41,260 nt of DNA from a virus. A program made the position numbers and the translations under genes. Location of the stretch: the IMG/VR virus record IMGVR_UViG_3300003322_001466, positions 1 to 41,260 of that record; one strand, given 5' to 3'. Below the pieces are notes generated by a model. The model made no database searches, was not told the DNA's origin, and worked only from the letters and a program-made list of their open reading frames with translations. Shown here piece by piece: positions 1-7,516 of this stretch; positions within the stretch are counted from its first letter, which is position 1, and the number at the start of each line of letters is the position of its first letter.

Positions 1-25
1 TTCCAACGTCCTGACCATCGCCGGC
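1..25. repeat. terminal direct repeat, left copy
   Basis: The first 25 bases are identical to the last 25 bases of the window. An exact short end overlap of this kind is usual for an assembler closing a circular or circularly permuted genome. The reading frame of the sigma-4-like gene continues without a break across the joined ends, which supports true circular continuity rather than a biological terminal repeat. Confidence 0.9.
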
Positions 26-133
26 CATTCCCAAAAGGAGATCGCCGAAGCCTTGGGAATACCCTTCAAGACCTATCGGAACCGCCTGATGGACGTCAGG
101 AAGGACATCCTGCGCCGCGACGGCATGGCCTAG
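1..133 (+). CDS. sigma-70 region 4-like HTH protein, C-terminal part (begins at window end)
   Basis: Codons from position 2 read SNVLTIAGHSQKEIAEALGI and on to KDILRRDGMA, with a TAG stop at 131-133. This is the recognition-helix half of the gene that starts at 41048. The EIAxxLG(I)xxxTxxxRL pattern is the hallmark of sigma region 4 and LuxR-type HTH domains. The stop codon overlaps the -35 box of the first virion promoter (132-137), so this regulator gene ends exactly where the late virion unit begins. Confidence 0.75.
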   Translation, partial: SNVLTIAGHSQKEIAEALGIPFKTYRNRLMDVRKDILRRDGMA

Positions 134-161
134 GACACTTTGGCCTGCGCGTCCCTATACT
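132..161 (+). promoter_or_regulatory. late-class promoter AGGACA-N18-TATACT
   Basis: AGGACA at 132-137, an 18-base spacer and TATACT at 156-161. The same architecture, with R-G-G-A-C-A and exactly 18 bases, is found at 7118, 9265, 15485 and 19373, each time in front of virion or lysis genes. The predicted start (about 168) lies only a couple of bases from the ATG at 170, so the adaptor mRNA may be nearly leaderless. Confidence 0.65.
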
Positions 162-168
162 AGGGACG
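150..168. repeat. inverted repeat around the -10 box
   Basis: CGTCCCT at 150-156 and AGGGACG at 162-168 are perfect 7-bp inverted repeats separated by ATACT. The dyad covers the -10 box, so it may be a DNA-level operator rather than an mRNA hairpin. The right arm also supplies the only SD-like AGGGA before the adaptor start. Confidence 0.5.
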
Positions 169-169
169 T

Positions 170-898
170 ATGGCAAGCATGACTTTCTTACAACTCTATA
201 CCGATGCCCTGGTCCAGTGCGATGAGACGGCCGGTTCCGGCTCCGCCACCGCCAAGGCCATCGTCCAGCAAGGCATCAACGAATCCTATTCCGAGGTGGC
301 TTCCATCCGCGACTGGGAAACCTTGGAGAACAACGGCACCGTTTCCCTGGTGAAAGGTACCATGGAATACACCCCGGTGGTTTCCTCCGCTTCGGTGTGC
401 CGCATCCGCCGCATCGAAAACGTCCTGGACGAAACCAACAACCGCTACCTGGCCGAAGTGCGGCGGGACGACTTCCAGAAAGACTACCCGTACGTCGATC
501 CCACCCTTGCCACCAACCAGGGCAACCCGAGCCTGTGGTTCCAAAGTTCCTTCACCTCGAACCGTGATATCCGCCTCAAGTTCTGGCAGGTACCCGGTTC
601 AACCATTACCGCCCGCGTCTTCTGGATAGAGGAACCCTTGAAGCTTTCCGCCGACACGGACGTGCCCCGCATTCCCGACCAGTTCCATTACGGCCTGGAA
701 TACCTTGGGATCGCCAAGTATTTCGAGTACCAAAAGGACCCCATCGCTTCCTATTACCGGCAGCTGCACGAGCAGTTCAAGCAGAAGATCCTTTCCAACG
801 AGTGGGGCGATACCGATGAGATGCCGGCCATGCACCCGCAGGACGTCACCGGTTCCGGCGTGGTGATCGGCAAGCTCGGCCGCGTGTATAACCGGTAG
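170..898 (+). CDS. head-tail adaptor (SU10/P22 gp4-like)
   Basis: A 242-residue protein of the adaptor type that sits between the portal ring and the tail nozzle in podoviruses. The N-terminal helix MTFLQLYTDALVQCDETAGS and the following AKAIVQQGINESYSEVASIRDW are typical of the SU10 adaptor family, as is the order adaptor then nozzle. The rest is a beta-rich core plus a helical C-terminus rich in tyrosine and charged residues. ATG 170 and ATG 179 are both possible starts. The first gives a nearly leaderless transcript from the promoter at 132-161, the second leaves AGGGA 12 nt upstream. First gene of the virion unit, followed 4 nt later by the nozzle gene. Confidence 0.7.
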   Translation: MASMTFLQLYTDALVQCDETAGSGSATAKAIVQQGINESYSEVASIRDWETLENNGTVSLVKGTMEYTPVVSSASVCRIRRIENVLDETNNRYLAEVRRDDFQKDYPYVDPTLATNQGNPSLWFQSSFTSNRDIRLKFWQVPGSTITARVFWIEEPLKLSADTDVPRIPDQFHYGLEYLGIAKYFEYQKDPIASYYRQLHEQFKQKILSNEWGDTDEMPAMHPQDVTGSGVVIGKLGRVYNR

Positions 899-902
899 GC
901 CC

Positions 903-2915
903 ATGGATACCAAGCTCCCGTCCGTTCCCAGCCTCACTACCCAGTACGGTTCCTTCCAAAGCCACGATTTCGGCGGCGGCTACCGTTCCCTGGAAATCGA
1001 TACCGACGTCAAGCCGGACCAGCTGACCGGCGGCCAGAACGTGGACGTTAACGGCAACTCCATCGAAAAGCGCAAGGGACACCTCATATACGGCAGCGTT
1101 TCCGGGTTCTCTTCCGGGGTACTTGACCAGATCGCCCATACCCCTCCCGGCGGCACCGCCGAGATGCTGAGGGTCTGGGGAACGGCGGTTGAGCGGTACG
1201 TTTCCGGAACCTGGACCGCCCTTACCGGCGTCACCATGACGGCCGGGCAGCCTGCCAATTCGGCCTACTTTCCCCTGACCGCCAAGACCTACGTCGTGAA
1301 CGGGACCGACAACGTGGTGAAATATGCTTCCGGGTCTTCCGGCGACCAGACCGACGGTTCCTTCAAGAAGGGCAAGTACATCGTGGAGTACAAAAACCGC
1401 TTGATCGTGGCAGGCGTTGGCGGCCAATCCGACTATTGGTGGTACACCGACCTTGGGGTGGATACCTTTTCCACCAACAACTACGTCAGGGTAAACGGCA
1501 CCATCACCGGCGTGAAGACCCTCTATGACAAGCTGATCATCCTGACCGATACCCGCATCTACGTGGTGCAAAATTTCACCTTTAACGGGGTTGCCGCCGG
1601 TCCTGAGTCCATGCTGCCTTTGCGCGGCGATATCAACTGCGTCGCCCACCGTACCTTCCGCACCGTCGGCAACCTGGCCTACTTCCTGGGGATCAACTCC
1701 GAAGGCCTATGCGCGGTATATGTTACCGACGGGCTTACCATCGGCAACGAGCCGGTATCGCTTCCCATATACCAAGACATGGTAAACCTCGCGCCGGCCC
1801 AACTTTCCAACGCCTGCGCCGGGGCGTGGGGACGGTATTACCGCATCTCCGTCCCCCAGACCGGCCAGACTTCCAATAACCTGGAATATACCTATGACAC
1901 CTCCCAAAAGCGGTGGTCTCCTCCTTATACCAACGGGGTCGGCGGCTTTTCCTGCTACATGCAGCATACTGTTAACGGCCAGCGCTACCTTTTCGCCGGT
2001 TCCCAGTCCATGGGTGCCACCTACCAGCTCAACCAGGTTGACTATGACGAGCAGCTTAGCCAGTCGTTCACTTCCGGCCAGGACACCGACGGTCCGGTGG
2101 ACGCCAACCCGGCCAAGCGGGCGGCCCAAGGTTTCAAGATACCGGCCATGCAGTCTTCCACCTATTACCTGACGGGCGTCATGCTTTATCTTAAGAAGAA
2201 CGCGGGTACCACCACCGAGCTTACGGTCAGGATCGAAACCGACTCCGGCGGAAAACCGTCCGGCACCCTTGCCAATGCCAACCTCACCGCCACCATCCCC
2301 GCCTTTTCCTCTACCTCTTACGGTTGGTACTATCCCAAGTTCACGGTACCGGCCGCCCTTTCCACCGGGACTACCTATTGGATCGTGCTGAGGCATACCA
2401 CCGAGGGGACCGGCAGCAGCCAGTACTACTGGGGTTATGCCGCCTCCGGTACTTACGCGTCCGGCACCGGTGCTTCGTACGCTTCTTCCGCCTGGACGGC
2501 CCAGGCTTCCGCCGATTACCTGTTCGGCCTTACCATAGAGGGCGATTATGACGCCTACGCCGACACGGCGGCCTTTTACCTGGCCCCCATCGGCCAGAAG
2601 TTCCACCTGCGCGACCTGTTCGTTGACGCCAAGGCATCCGGCAACTACCCGGTGCAGGTGGGACTGAATACCGGCTCCTATAACTCGTTCGTCTACCAGG
2701 ACATGACGGTTGCCTCGAACGGACCGGTCATCGGATCCACCTTCGTCTTCGGCCAATCGGTCCTGGGCGGCCAGCTCCGCTCCGAACAGCGCCTCCGTTA
2801 CGATGCGATCCGCGGGTATACCCTTAAGATCCGGTTCAGGAACCGCCTGGCCAACCAACCCTTCAAGATCTACGGCATCAGGACACGGCACGAGATACTG
2901 CTTAAAATCAAGTAA
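903..2915 (+). CDS. tail nozzle / stopper-type protein with inserted jelly-roll domain
   Basis: A 670-residue, beta-rich protein. The N-terminal half (roughly 1-390) resembles podovirus nozzle or tail-hub proteins: it carries the characteristic QNVDVNGNSIEKRKGH segment and propeller-like strand repeats (KGKYIVEYKNRLIVAG, TDTRIYVVQNF). Residues about 400-545 look like a separate beta-sandwich (AQGFKIPAMQSSTYYLTGVM, followed by VRIETDSGGKPSGTLA), a pattern known from carbohydrate-binding-like modules inserted in phage tails. The nozzle fold appears to resume near residue 550. It directly follows the adaptor gene, as in SU10-like phages. The assignment rests on sequence look and gene order; the insert may decorate the tail tip or bind surface sugar. 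Confidence 0.65.
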   Translation: MDTKLPSVPSLTTQYGSFQSHDFGGGYRSLEIDTDVKPDQLTGGQNVDVNGNSIEKRKGHLIYGSVSGFSSGVLDQIAHTPPGGTAEMLRVWGTAVERYVSGTWTALTGVTMTAGQPANSAYFPLTAKTYVVNGTDNVVKYASGSSGDQTDGSFKKGKYIVEYKNRLIVAGVGGQSDYWWYTDLGVDTFSTNNYVRVNGTITGVKTLYDKLIILTDTRIYVVQNFTFNGVAAGPESMLPLRGDINCVAHRTFRTVGNLAYFLGINSEGLCAVYVTDGLTIGNEPVSLPIYQDMVNLAPAQLSNACAGAWGRYYRISVPQTGQTSNNLEYTYDTSQKRWSPPYTNGVGGFSCYMQHTVNGQRYLFAGSQSMGATYQLNQVDYDEQLSQSFTSGQDTDGPVDANPAKRAAQGFKIPAMQSSTYYLTGVMLYLKKNAGTTTELTVRIETDSGGKPSGTLANANLTATIPAFSSTSYGWYYPKFTVPAALSTGTTYWIVLRHTTEGTGSSQYYWGYAASGTYASGTGASYASSAWTAQASADYLFGLTIEGDYDAYADTAAFYLAPIGQKFHLRDLFVDAKASGNYPVQVGLNTGSYNSFVYQDMTVASNGPVIGSTFVFGQSVLGGQLRSEQRLRYDAIRGYTLKIRFRNRLANQPFKIYGIRTRHEILLKIK

Positions 2916-2930
2916 GAAAGGAAACCCTCC

Positions 2931-3476
2931 ATGGCACTCATCAATCCCGACCTATCCGGCATCGTAGACGGCGCGGTAGGCGACGCCGCCGATTGGACCA
3001 CCCCGTTCAATACCATTACCAACGCTATCAACGGAAACCTGGATAACAGTAACCTCTCCAGTACCGCCGCCATCGACCCTACCAAGATCGCCACCCGGGT
3101 CCTTGGGTACGCCCAGGCCACGGCCGATCAGACCGGCATTACCACCATTACCGACCTCACCAACCTGTCGGTTGCCGTTACCGTTCCCTCCGGCGGTGGA
3201 CGGGTACGCATTTCGGCCCAGGTCCTAGCCTTTTCCGACCTTGACGCCCAGACCGTGGAGCTTTCCATCCGGGAAGGGTCGACTACCCTGCAACTGGGGG
3301 ATTGGCAGACCCATATCACCTCCGGAACCCCCAACCAAACCGTTTGTTCTACCTGGGTCGGCACCCCTAGTTCCGGCAGCCACACCTACAAGCTTTCGAT
3401 TTCCACCACCGGCGGCACCACCGGCATCCATGCCACGGCCACCGACCCATCCTTCATCCTGGTAGAGCTCCTTTAA
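2931..3476 (+). CDS. small fibre-like virion protein
   Basis: A 181-residue protein preceded by a good SD (AAGAAAGGAAA). The N-terminus (DAADWTTPFNTITNAINGNL, then DNSNLSSTAAIDPTKIA) is a short anchor found on many phage fibre proteins. The C-terminal 110 residues are an all-beta domain rich in T, S and G (VTVPSGGGRVRISAQVLAFS), like a C1q/TNF-type fibre head. It lies between nozzle and internal proteins, so it is probably a head or tail decoration. No enzymatic motif is seen. Confidence 0.55.
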   Translation: MALINPDLSGIVDGAVGDAADWTTPFNTITNAINGNLDNSNLSSTAAIDPTKIATRVLGYAQATADQTGITTITDLTNLSVAVTVPSGGGRVRISAQVLAFSDLDAQTVELSIREGSTTLQLGDWQTHITSGTPNQTVCSTWVGTPSSGSHTYKLSISTTGGTTGIHATATDPSFILVELL

Positions 3477-3488
3477 CCTTTTCCACCA

Positions 3489-4985
3489 ATGGCTACCGAC
3501 CAGACAGCCCGGTTCGTCAAGGATCCGAATAGCGCCACCGTTTACGACACGGCGGGCGGTTTTCTGGATCCCATCGCCTCGGCGGAAGACTTCGCCAAGC
3601 GCGCCGGTACCACCGACATAGCCGGCAACACCCTGGTGGTACCGAACGTCAACCAATACCTGCAAGGGGTATTCCAAAAGCAAGCCCAAAACCGATTCCT
3701 GCCCCAACAGGACCTGGCCTTGCAAGGCATCCAGCAGTCAGGCGCCAAGCTTGACCAGAACGCCGCCGACGTTAACCGCCAATACGATACCCTCGGCCAG
3801 CAGTTGGTGGACGCCGCGAACCAAGCCAGGGGAAGCCTGACCGAATCCGCCAACAATTACGGCCTGCTCTCCTCCGGCCTTACGGCGGCAGGCTTGGGCA
3901 AGATTTCCTCCGACCTTTCCAAGAACCAGGGAAACGCCGCCCAGGACCGGGCTTCCCAGCTCGCCTCCATCGCCTTGCAACGGGCCGGCCTTGCCACCCA
4001 GGAGGCAAGCGTCAAGCAGCAGACTTCCCAAAGCATCAACGATTACGTCAACCAGCTCCTTTCCGGATCTACCCAGGCCCAGGAAGCAGCCTTCAACAAG
4101 CAGTTGCAACTCCAGCAGCTTGCCGCGAGCATCCCCAAGGGCCAAAGCATTACCATCCAAGGCCAAACCATCCAAGGGACCGCCGAGCCGAAGCTCAGCC
4201 AGATCGACCTCGGCAACAAGGTGGTAAGCGTCGATAGTAACGGCAACGTGGTAGCAAGCTACGCCAAGGGCCTCACCCCATCGGTTTCCTCTTCCGGTTC
4301 AAGCCTTTCCACCGCCCAGGGCAAGGTAGCCGCCCTCCAGGATGCGGTCCAGCAGGCCATCGCTTCCGGCGGTTACTCCTATAGCGGCGAGAAGGGCAAG
4401 AAGACCCGCGAGCAGCTGATCGGCGAGCTTGCCGGTGAATTCGCCGGTTCCGGCATTACCTCCCAGCAGATCAAGGACGCCGTTTACGGCACGTTCCGGG
4501 GAGCAAGCGAAGGGGCCTACGTCCCGTCGAACGGTTCTACCGGCCAGGCCACCGTGGACCAGTCACACGCGGCGGGCTTCGCCGCCCGGATGCAGCAGGC
4601 CGGCTCGACCCTGGATTCGCTGACCCCCAAGGTAACGTCCATGAACCAGCTTTCCTACGGCGTCCAACGAAACCTGCCCAGCTTCGCCCAGTCGTCTACC
4701 ATCCAGCAGGAAATGCAGGCCGAGCAGAATTTCATCAATGCCATCCTGCGCCGGGAATCCGGGGCGGCCATTTCCCAGTCGGAATACGACAACGCCGCCA
4801 AGCAGTACTTCGTCCAGCCCGGCGATTCGGCGCAGGTCATCGCCCAGAAGAAGGCCAACCGCGACCTGGCAACCCAGAGCCTTATCCAGCAGGCCGGGAG
4901 CGCTTGGAAGGCCCCGTCCGTGTCGGCTCCTACCTCTTCCTCATCCCCTTCCATTTCCAACTACCTTAACAGCCTAGGTTTCTGA
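3489..4985 (+). CDS. internal virion (ejection) protein, coiled-coil rich
   Basis: A 498-residue protein, mostly helical and rich in A, Q, N and S, with long heptad-like stretches at about 60-220 (QQDLALQGIQQSGAKLDQNA onward). Near the C-terminus (about 410-470) it has the conserved segment FINAILRRESGAAISQSEYD followed by AKQYFVQPGD, which recurs in internal/ejection proteins of many podoviruses. Such proteins sit inside the capsid and leave with the DNA. It lies immediately before another large internal-type protein. No lytic transglycosylase catalytic motif was recognised. Confidence 0.6.
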   Translation: MATDQTARFVKDPNSATVYDTAGGFLDPIASAEDFAKRAGTTDIAGNTLVVPNVNQYLQGVFQKQAQNRFLPQQDLALQGIQQSGAKLDQNAADVNRQYDTLGQQLVDAANQARGSLTESANNYGLLSSGLTAAGLGKISSDLSKNQGNAAQDRASQLASIALQRAGLATQEASVKQQTSQSINDYVNQLLSGSTQAQEAAFNKQLQLQQLAASIPKGQSITIQGQTIQGTAEPKLSQIDLGNKVVSVDSNGNVVASYAKGLTPSVSSSGSSLSTAQGKVAALQDAVQQAIASGGYSYSGEKGKKTREQLIGELAGEFAGSGITSQQIKDAVYGTFRGASEGAYVPSNGSTGQATVDQSHAAGFAARMQQAGSTLDSLTPKVTSMNQLSYGVQRNLPSFAQSSTIQQEMQAEQNFINAILRRESGAAISQSEYDNAAKQYFVQPGDSAQVIAQKKANRDLATQSLIQQAGSAWKAPSVSAPTSSSSPSISNYLNSLGF

Positions 4986-4986
4986 C

Positions 4987-7137
4987 ATGGCCGGCACCTT
5001 AAGCCAGACCCAAGTAAAATCGATCATCCAGGGCGCTCCGGCCGGGACCAACCCCCAGGATATCGTCAACGAGCTGCATAACCGTGGTTACCAGCTGGAA
5101 GGCCTTGACGTACCGGCCCAGTCCCAACCGGCCGTCCAACCCCAAGCGTCCCAGCCGAACGTCCTGCAAAAGGCCGCGAACGCCCTGGCCCCCCTCGGAA
5201 AGGACATTTCCCAAGCCCTGGCCGCCCCGTCTACCAGCAAGGTAAAGAACTTCCTGTCCGGCGGTACTTCCGGCGCAACCCAGGCCTACCAGGACAGCCT
5301 TGACCGCAACCACCAGATCGACAACCAGATCCTCCAGCAGGCCCACGCCGCCATGGCCGCCGGTAACAAGGACAAGGCAAACAAGCTCCTGAAGCTTATA
5401 GGCGTTAATCCCAACCTGCCAACCGCGGAAGATATCGCCACGAACGGCCAAGGGTACGCCACGAACGGCCAGGTGGTAGGAGACGCCGCCCAAACCGGCC
5501 TGAACACCCTGTCAGGCGGCACCCTTTCCGGTGCCGGACGCCTTGCGGGTACCCCGGTAGCCGATGCGGCCGCCAAGCTGCTTGCCCCTACCGCCGCCAT
5601 TTCTTCCACGGGAGGAAAGGTGGGTACCACGGCGGCCAAGGTATTGTCAGGATCCGCTTTGGGAGCCGCTTCCGGCGCTTCCAACGCCCTCTCCAACAAG
5701 CAGGACGTACTCAAGGGGGCGACCCAAGGGGCCGAGTTCGGCGCCGCCATCCCTACCGGGATCGCTTCGGCCGGAGCCTTGAAGGACGCGGGGGGAAAGA
5801 TAGTGGCCAACGCCGCCAGTACCTTGTCCGGTGCCGGGGCCAAGGCCCTCCAGGAAGCCGCAAGCAACCCGAACAAAGCCCTCATATCCGCCATGCGCAG
5901 CAAGACCTCCGCCGAAGACTTGCTCTCCGCCGCCCAGGATGCGGTACAGAACGTCGTCGCCAAGCAGCGGTCGGATTACCTGGCAAAGTCAGGGGAAGTC
6001 TTTGATTCCGGGGCGAACATCGACAAATCGGCCATCGAATCCAAGCTCCAGCAGGCCATGAAGTCGTTTGGCATTTCCCTCCAGAAGGAAGAACCCGCTT
6101 CGGGCGGCAAGTTCTACTACCATGTCTCCCCGGCCGAAAACGACGCCAGCATCCGGGCCCAAGGCCTGGTTCCCGGCGGCACGTCGCCCGCAGGGGGAAG
6201 CTTCGACGGGGTAAGAAACCTGAGCCACGGCGTGAGCCTCTACGCGGACAAGGGCCCGGCCGACGCCTATGCCAGGAACCTGGCCGAAACCGGCGTCCAG
6301 CCCAGCGTCTACAAGGTGAAGCTTACGCCGGAGCAGGAAAAGGCCCTGAAAACCGACCTTTCGGGCTCTCCCCTCTTCCCCGGCAGCATCCCCGCATCCC
6401 AGGTAAACCCCGGTTCCGGCGGCAAGGTGGACCTTTCTGGCGCTACCATTTCCAAGAAGAGCGCCGGCGACGTCCAGACTATCATCGACGAGGTCATGAA
6501 CAACAAGGACTGGAGCGTGAAGGGCGTTGATTCCTTGAAGCAGCGGGTAAACGATTACGTCAACTACAACGCCGCCAACCCGGCTTCCAGCAAGACCCAG
6601 GCCTTCATCAAGCAGGTTGCGCGCGGCATTACCGCCGAACTGAACAAGGTACCCGGTTACTCGGACGCCACCAAGCCGTACGCCCAGACATCCCAGTTCC
6701 TCCAGCAGCTCAACAAGTCGGTAAACACCTCCGACAACGCTTCGCGCGAAACGGCGGTCCGGAAGCTCCTTTCCGTGATGAAGGACAGCGCAAGCCCCAT
6801 CCGCCAGGCCCTCTTGGAAGAACTTGACCGGCAAGGCGGCGGCGACCTGACTTCCCAGGCGGCAGGCTTAGCCCTCAGCCCGGTCTTCCCAGGCGGCGTC
6901 CAGCGGGCCTTGGAAGGGACGGGAGCCGCCGGGGCCGCCCTGCTTGGCCTCCACCCGGCGGCCGTTCCCTTGGCCGCAGGCGTGGTCGCCTCTTCCCCTC
7001 GGCTTTCCGGCGAGGTAGCGGTCAAGTACGGCCAGGCGAACAAGGCGGCCGGGGCCGTCCTGCCCTCCGCCGTTCGCAAACTGGTAACCCGCCAGGCTGT
7101 CGTCCAAGGGAGCAAGAAGGACAAAGCGGGGCGATGA
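4987..7137 (+). CDS. large internal/ejection protein with ADP-ribosyltransferase-like domain
   Basis: A 716-residue protein. Residues 1-370 and 490-716 are Ala/Gly/Ser-rich, helical and low in complexity, as expected for an ejected internal protein. Embedded at about 370-490 is a compact domain starting FYYHVSPAENDASIRAQGLV, followed by SLYADKGPADAYAR, VYKVKL and LFPGSIPASQV. This series (H/Y near the first strand, an S/T strand, a late acidic/polar loop) resembles ADP-ribosyltransferase-fold toxins and RNA 2'-phosphotransferase relatives. T4 Alt sets the precedent for a virion-borne ADP-ribosyltransferase acting on host RNA polymerase. The fold call is by eye and the catalytic Glu is not certain. 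The last coding bases overlap the -35 box of the promoter at 7118-7147. Confidence 0.55.
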   Translation: MAGTLSQTQVKSIIQGAPAGTNPQDIVNELHNRGYQLEGLDVPAQSQPAVQPQASQPNVLQKAANALAPLGKDISQALAAPSTSKVKNFLSGGTSGATQAYQDSLDRNHQIDNQILQQAHAAMAAGNKDKANKLLKLIGVNPNLPTAEDIATNGQGYATNGQVVGDAAQTGLNTLSGGTLSGAGRLAGTPVADAAAKLLAPTAAISSTGGKVGTTAAKVLSGSALGAASGASNALSNKQDVLKGATQGAEFGAAIPTGIASAGALKDAGGKIVANAASTLSGAGAKALQEAASNPNKALISAMRSKTSAEDLLSAAQDAVQNVVAKQRSDYLAKSGEVFDSGANIDKSAIESKLQQAMKSFGISLQKEEPASGGKFYYHVSPAENDASIRAQGLVPGGTSPAGGSFDGVRNLSHGVSLYADKGPADAYARNLAETGVQPSVYKVKLTPEQEKALKTDLSGSPLFPGSIPASQVNPGSGGKVDLSGATISKKSAGDVQTIIDEVMNNKDWSVKGVDSLKQRVNDYVNYNAANPASSKTQAFIKQVARGITAELNKVPGYSDATKPYAQTSQFLQQLNKSVNTSDNASRETAVRKLLSVMKDSASPIRQALLEELDRQGGGDLTSQAAGLALSPVFPGGVQRALEGTGAAGAALLGLHPAAVPLAAGVVASSPRLSGEVAVKYGQANKAAGAVLPSAVRKLVTRQAVVQGSKKDKAGR

Positions 7138-7147
7138 ACCGTACAAT
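7118..7147 (+). promoter_or_regulatory. late-class promoter AGGACA-N18-TACAAT
   Basis: AGGACA at 7118-7123 lies inside the end of the upstream gene. An 18-base spacer follows, then TACAAT at 7142-7147. It would start transcripts near 7154, in front of the basic repeat protein and portal. Confidence 0.6.
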
Positions 7148-7176
7148 CGACATAGAACCAACCTAAGTCACTACCC

Positions 7177-7479
7177 ATGGCAACAGCCAAGCGTCCGTCC
7201 ACCGGCGGCACCACCAAGAAATACCCGGTACAGCACCCTGGCAACCCGTCCACCGGCGGCACGACCAAGAAGAAAAAGGTCGTCCACGCGGGCAACCCTT
7301 CGACCGGCGGGAGCACCAAGAAAGTAACGGTCGTGGCTACCAAAGCCGGCAAGGCCAAGGGAGCCAAGACGGCCAATCCCTCGTTTTCCGACTCCCAGGA
7401 CTACTCCTACAAGCCGACCATGAAGGTCTCCAAGGCCAAGGGCCTCAAGGGAGGCGGGCGCAAGTCCATGAACTATTAA
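7177..7479 (+). CDS. basic repeat protein (PSTGGTTKK repeats)
   Basis: A 100-residue, Lys/Gly-rich, very basic protein. Three tandem copies of PSTGG(T/S)TKK occur in the first 50 residues (RPSTGGTTKK, NPSTGGTTKK, NPSTGGSTKK), each followed by a short variable spacer. The C-terminus is also Lys/Gly-rich (KVSKAKGLKGGGRKSMNY). It is transcribed from the promoter at 7118-7147, directly ahead of the portal gene. The charge suggests DNA or RNA binding, perhaps as a packaged internal protein. No family was recognised. Confidence 0.6.
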   Translation: MATAKRPSTGGTTKKYPVQHPGNPSTGGTTKKKKVVHAGNPSTGGSTKKVTVVATKAGKAKGAKTANPSFSDSQDYSYKPTMKVSKAKGLKGGGRKSMNY

Positions 7480-7516
7480 CCTCCAGAAGATGCGCCGCAA
7501 AGGAAAGCTCTGAACC

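Noticed and set aside
150-168. RNA hairpin hiding the adaptor ribosome site
   Set aside because: The dyad covers the -10 box and the predicted start lies after it, so most of it would not be transcribed from this promoter.
846-1649. Minus-strand open frame opposite the nozzle gene start
   Set aside because: Shadow of the virion gene with the same biased composition.
1707-2891. Long open frame on the minus strand opposite the nozzle gene
   Set aside because: It mirrors codon bias of the plus-strand gene, is Gly/Val-rich without domain pattern, and has no promoter or ribosome site.
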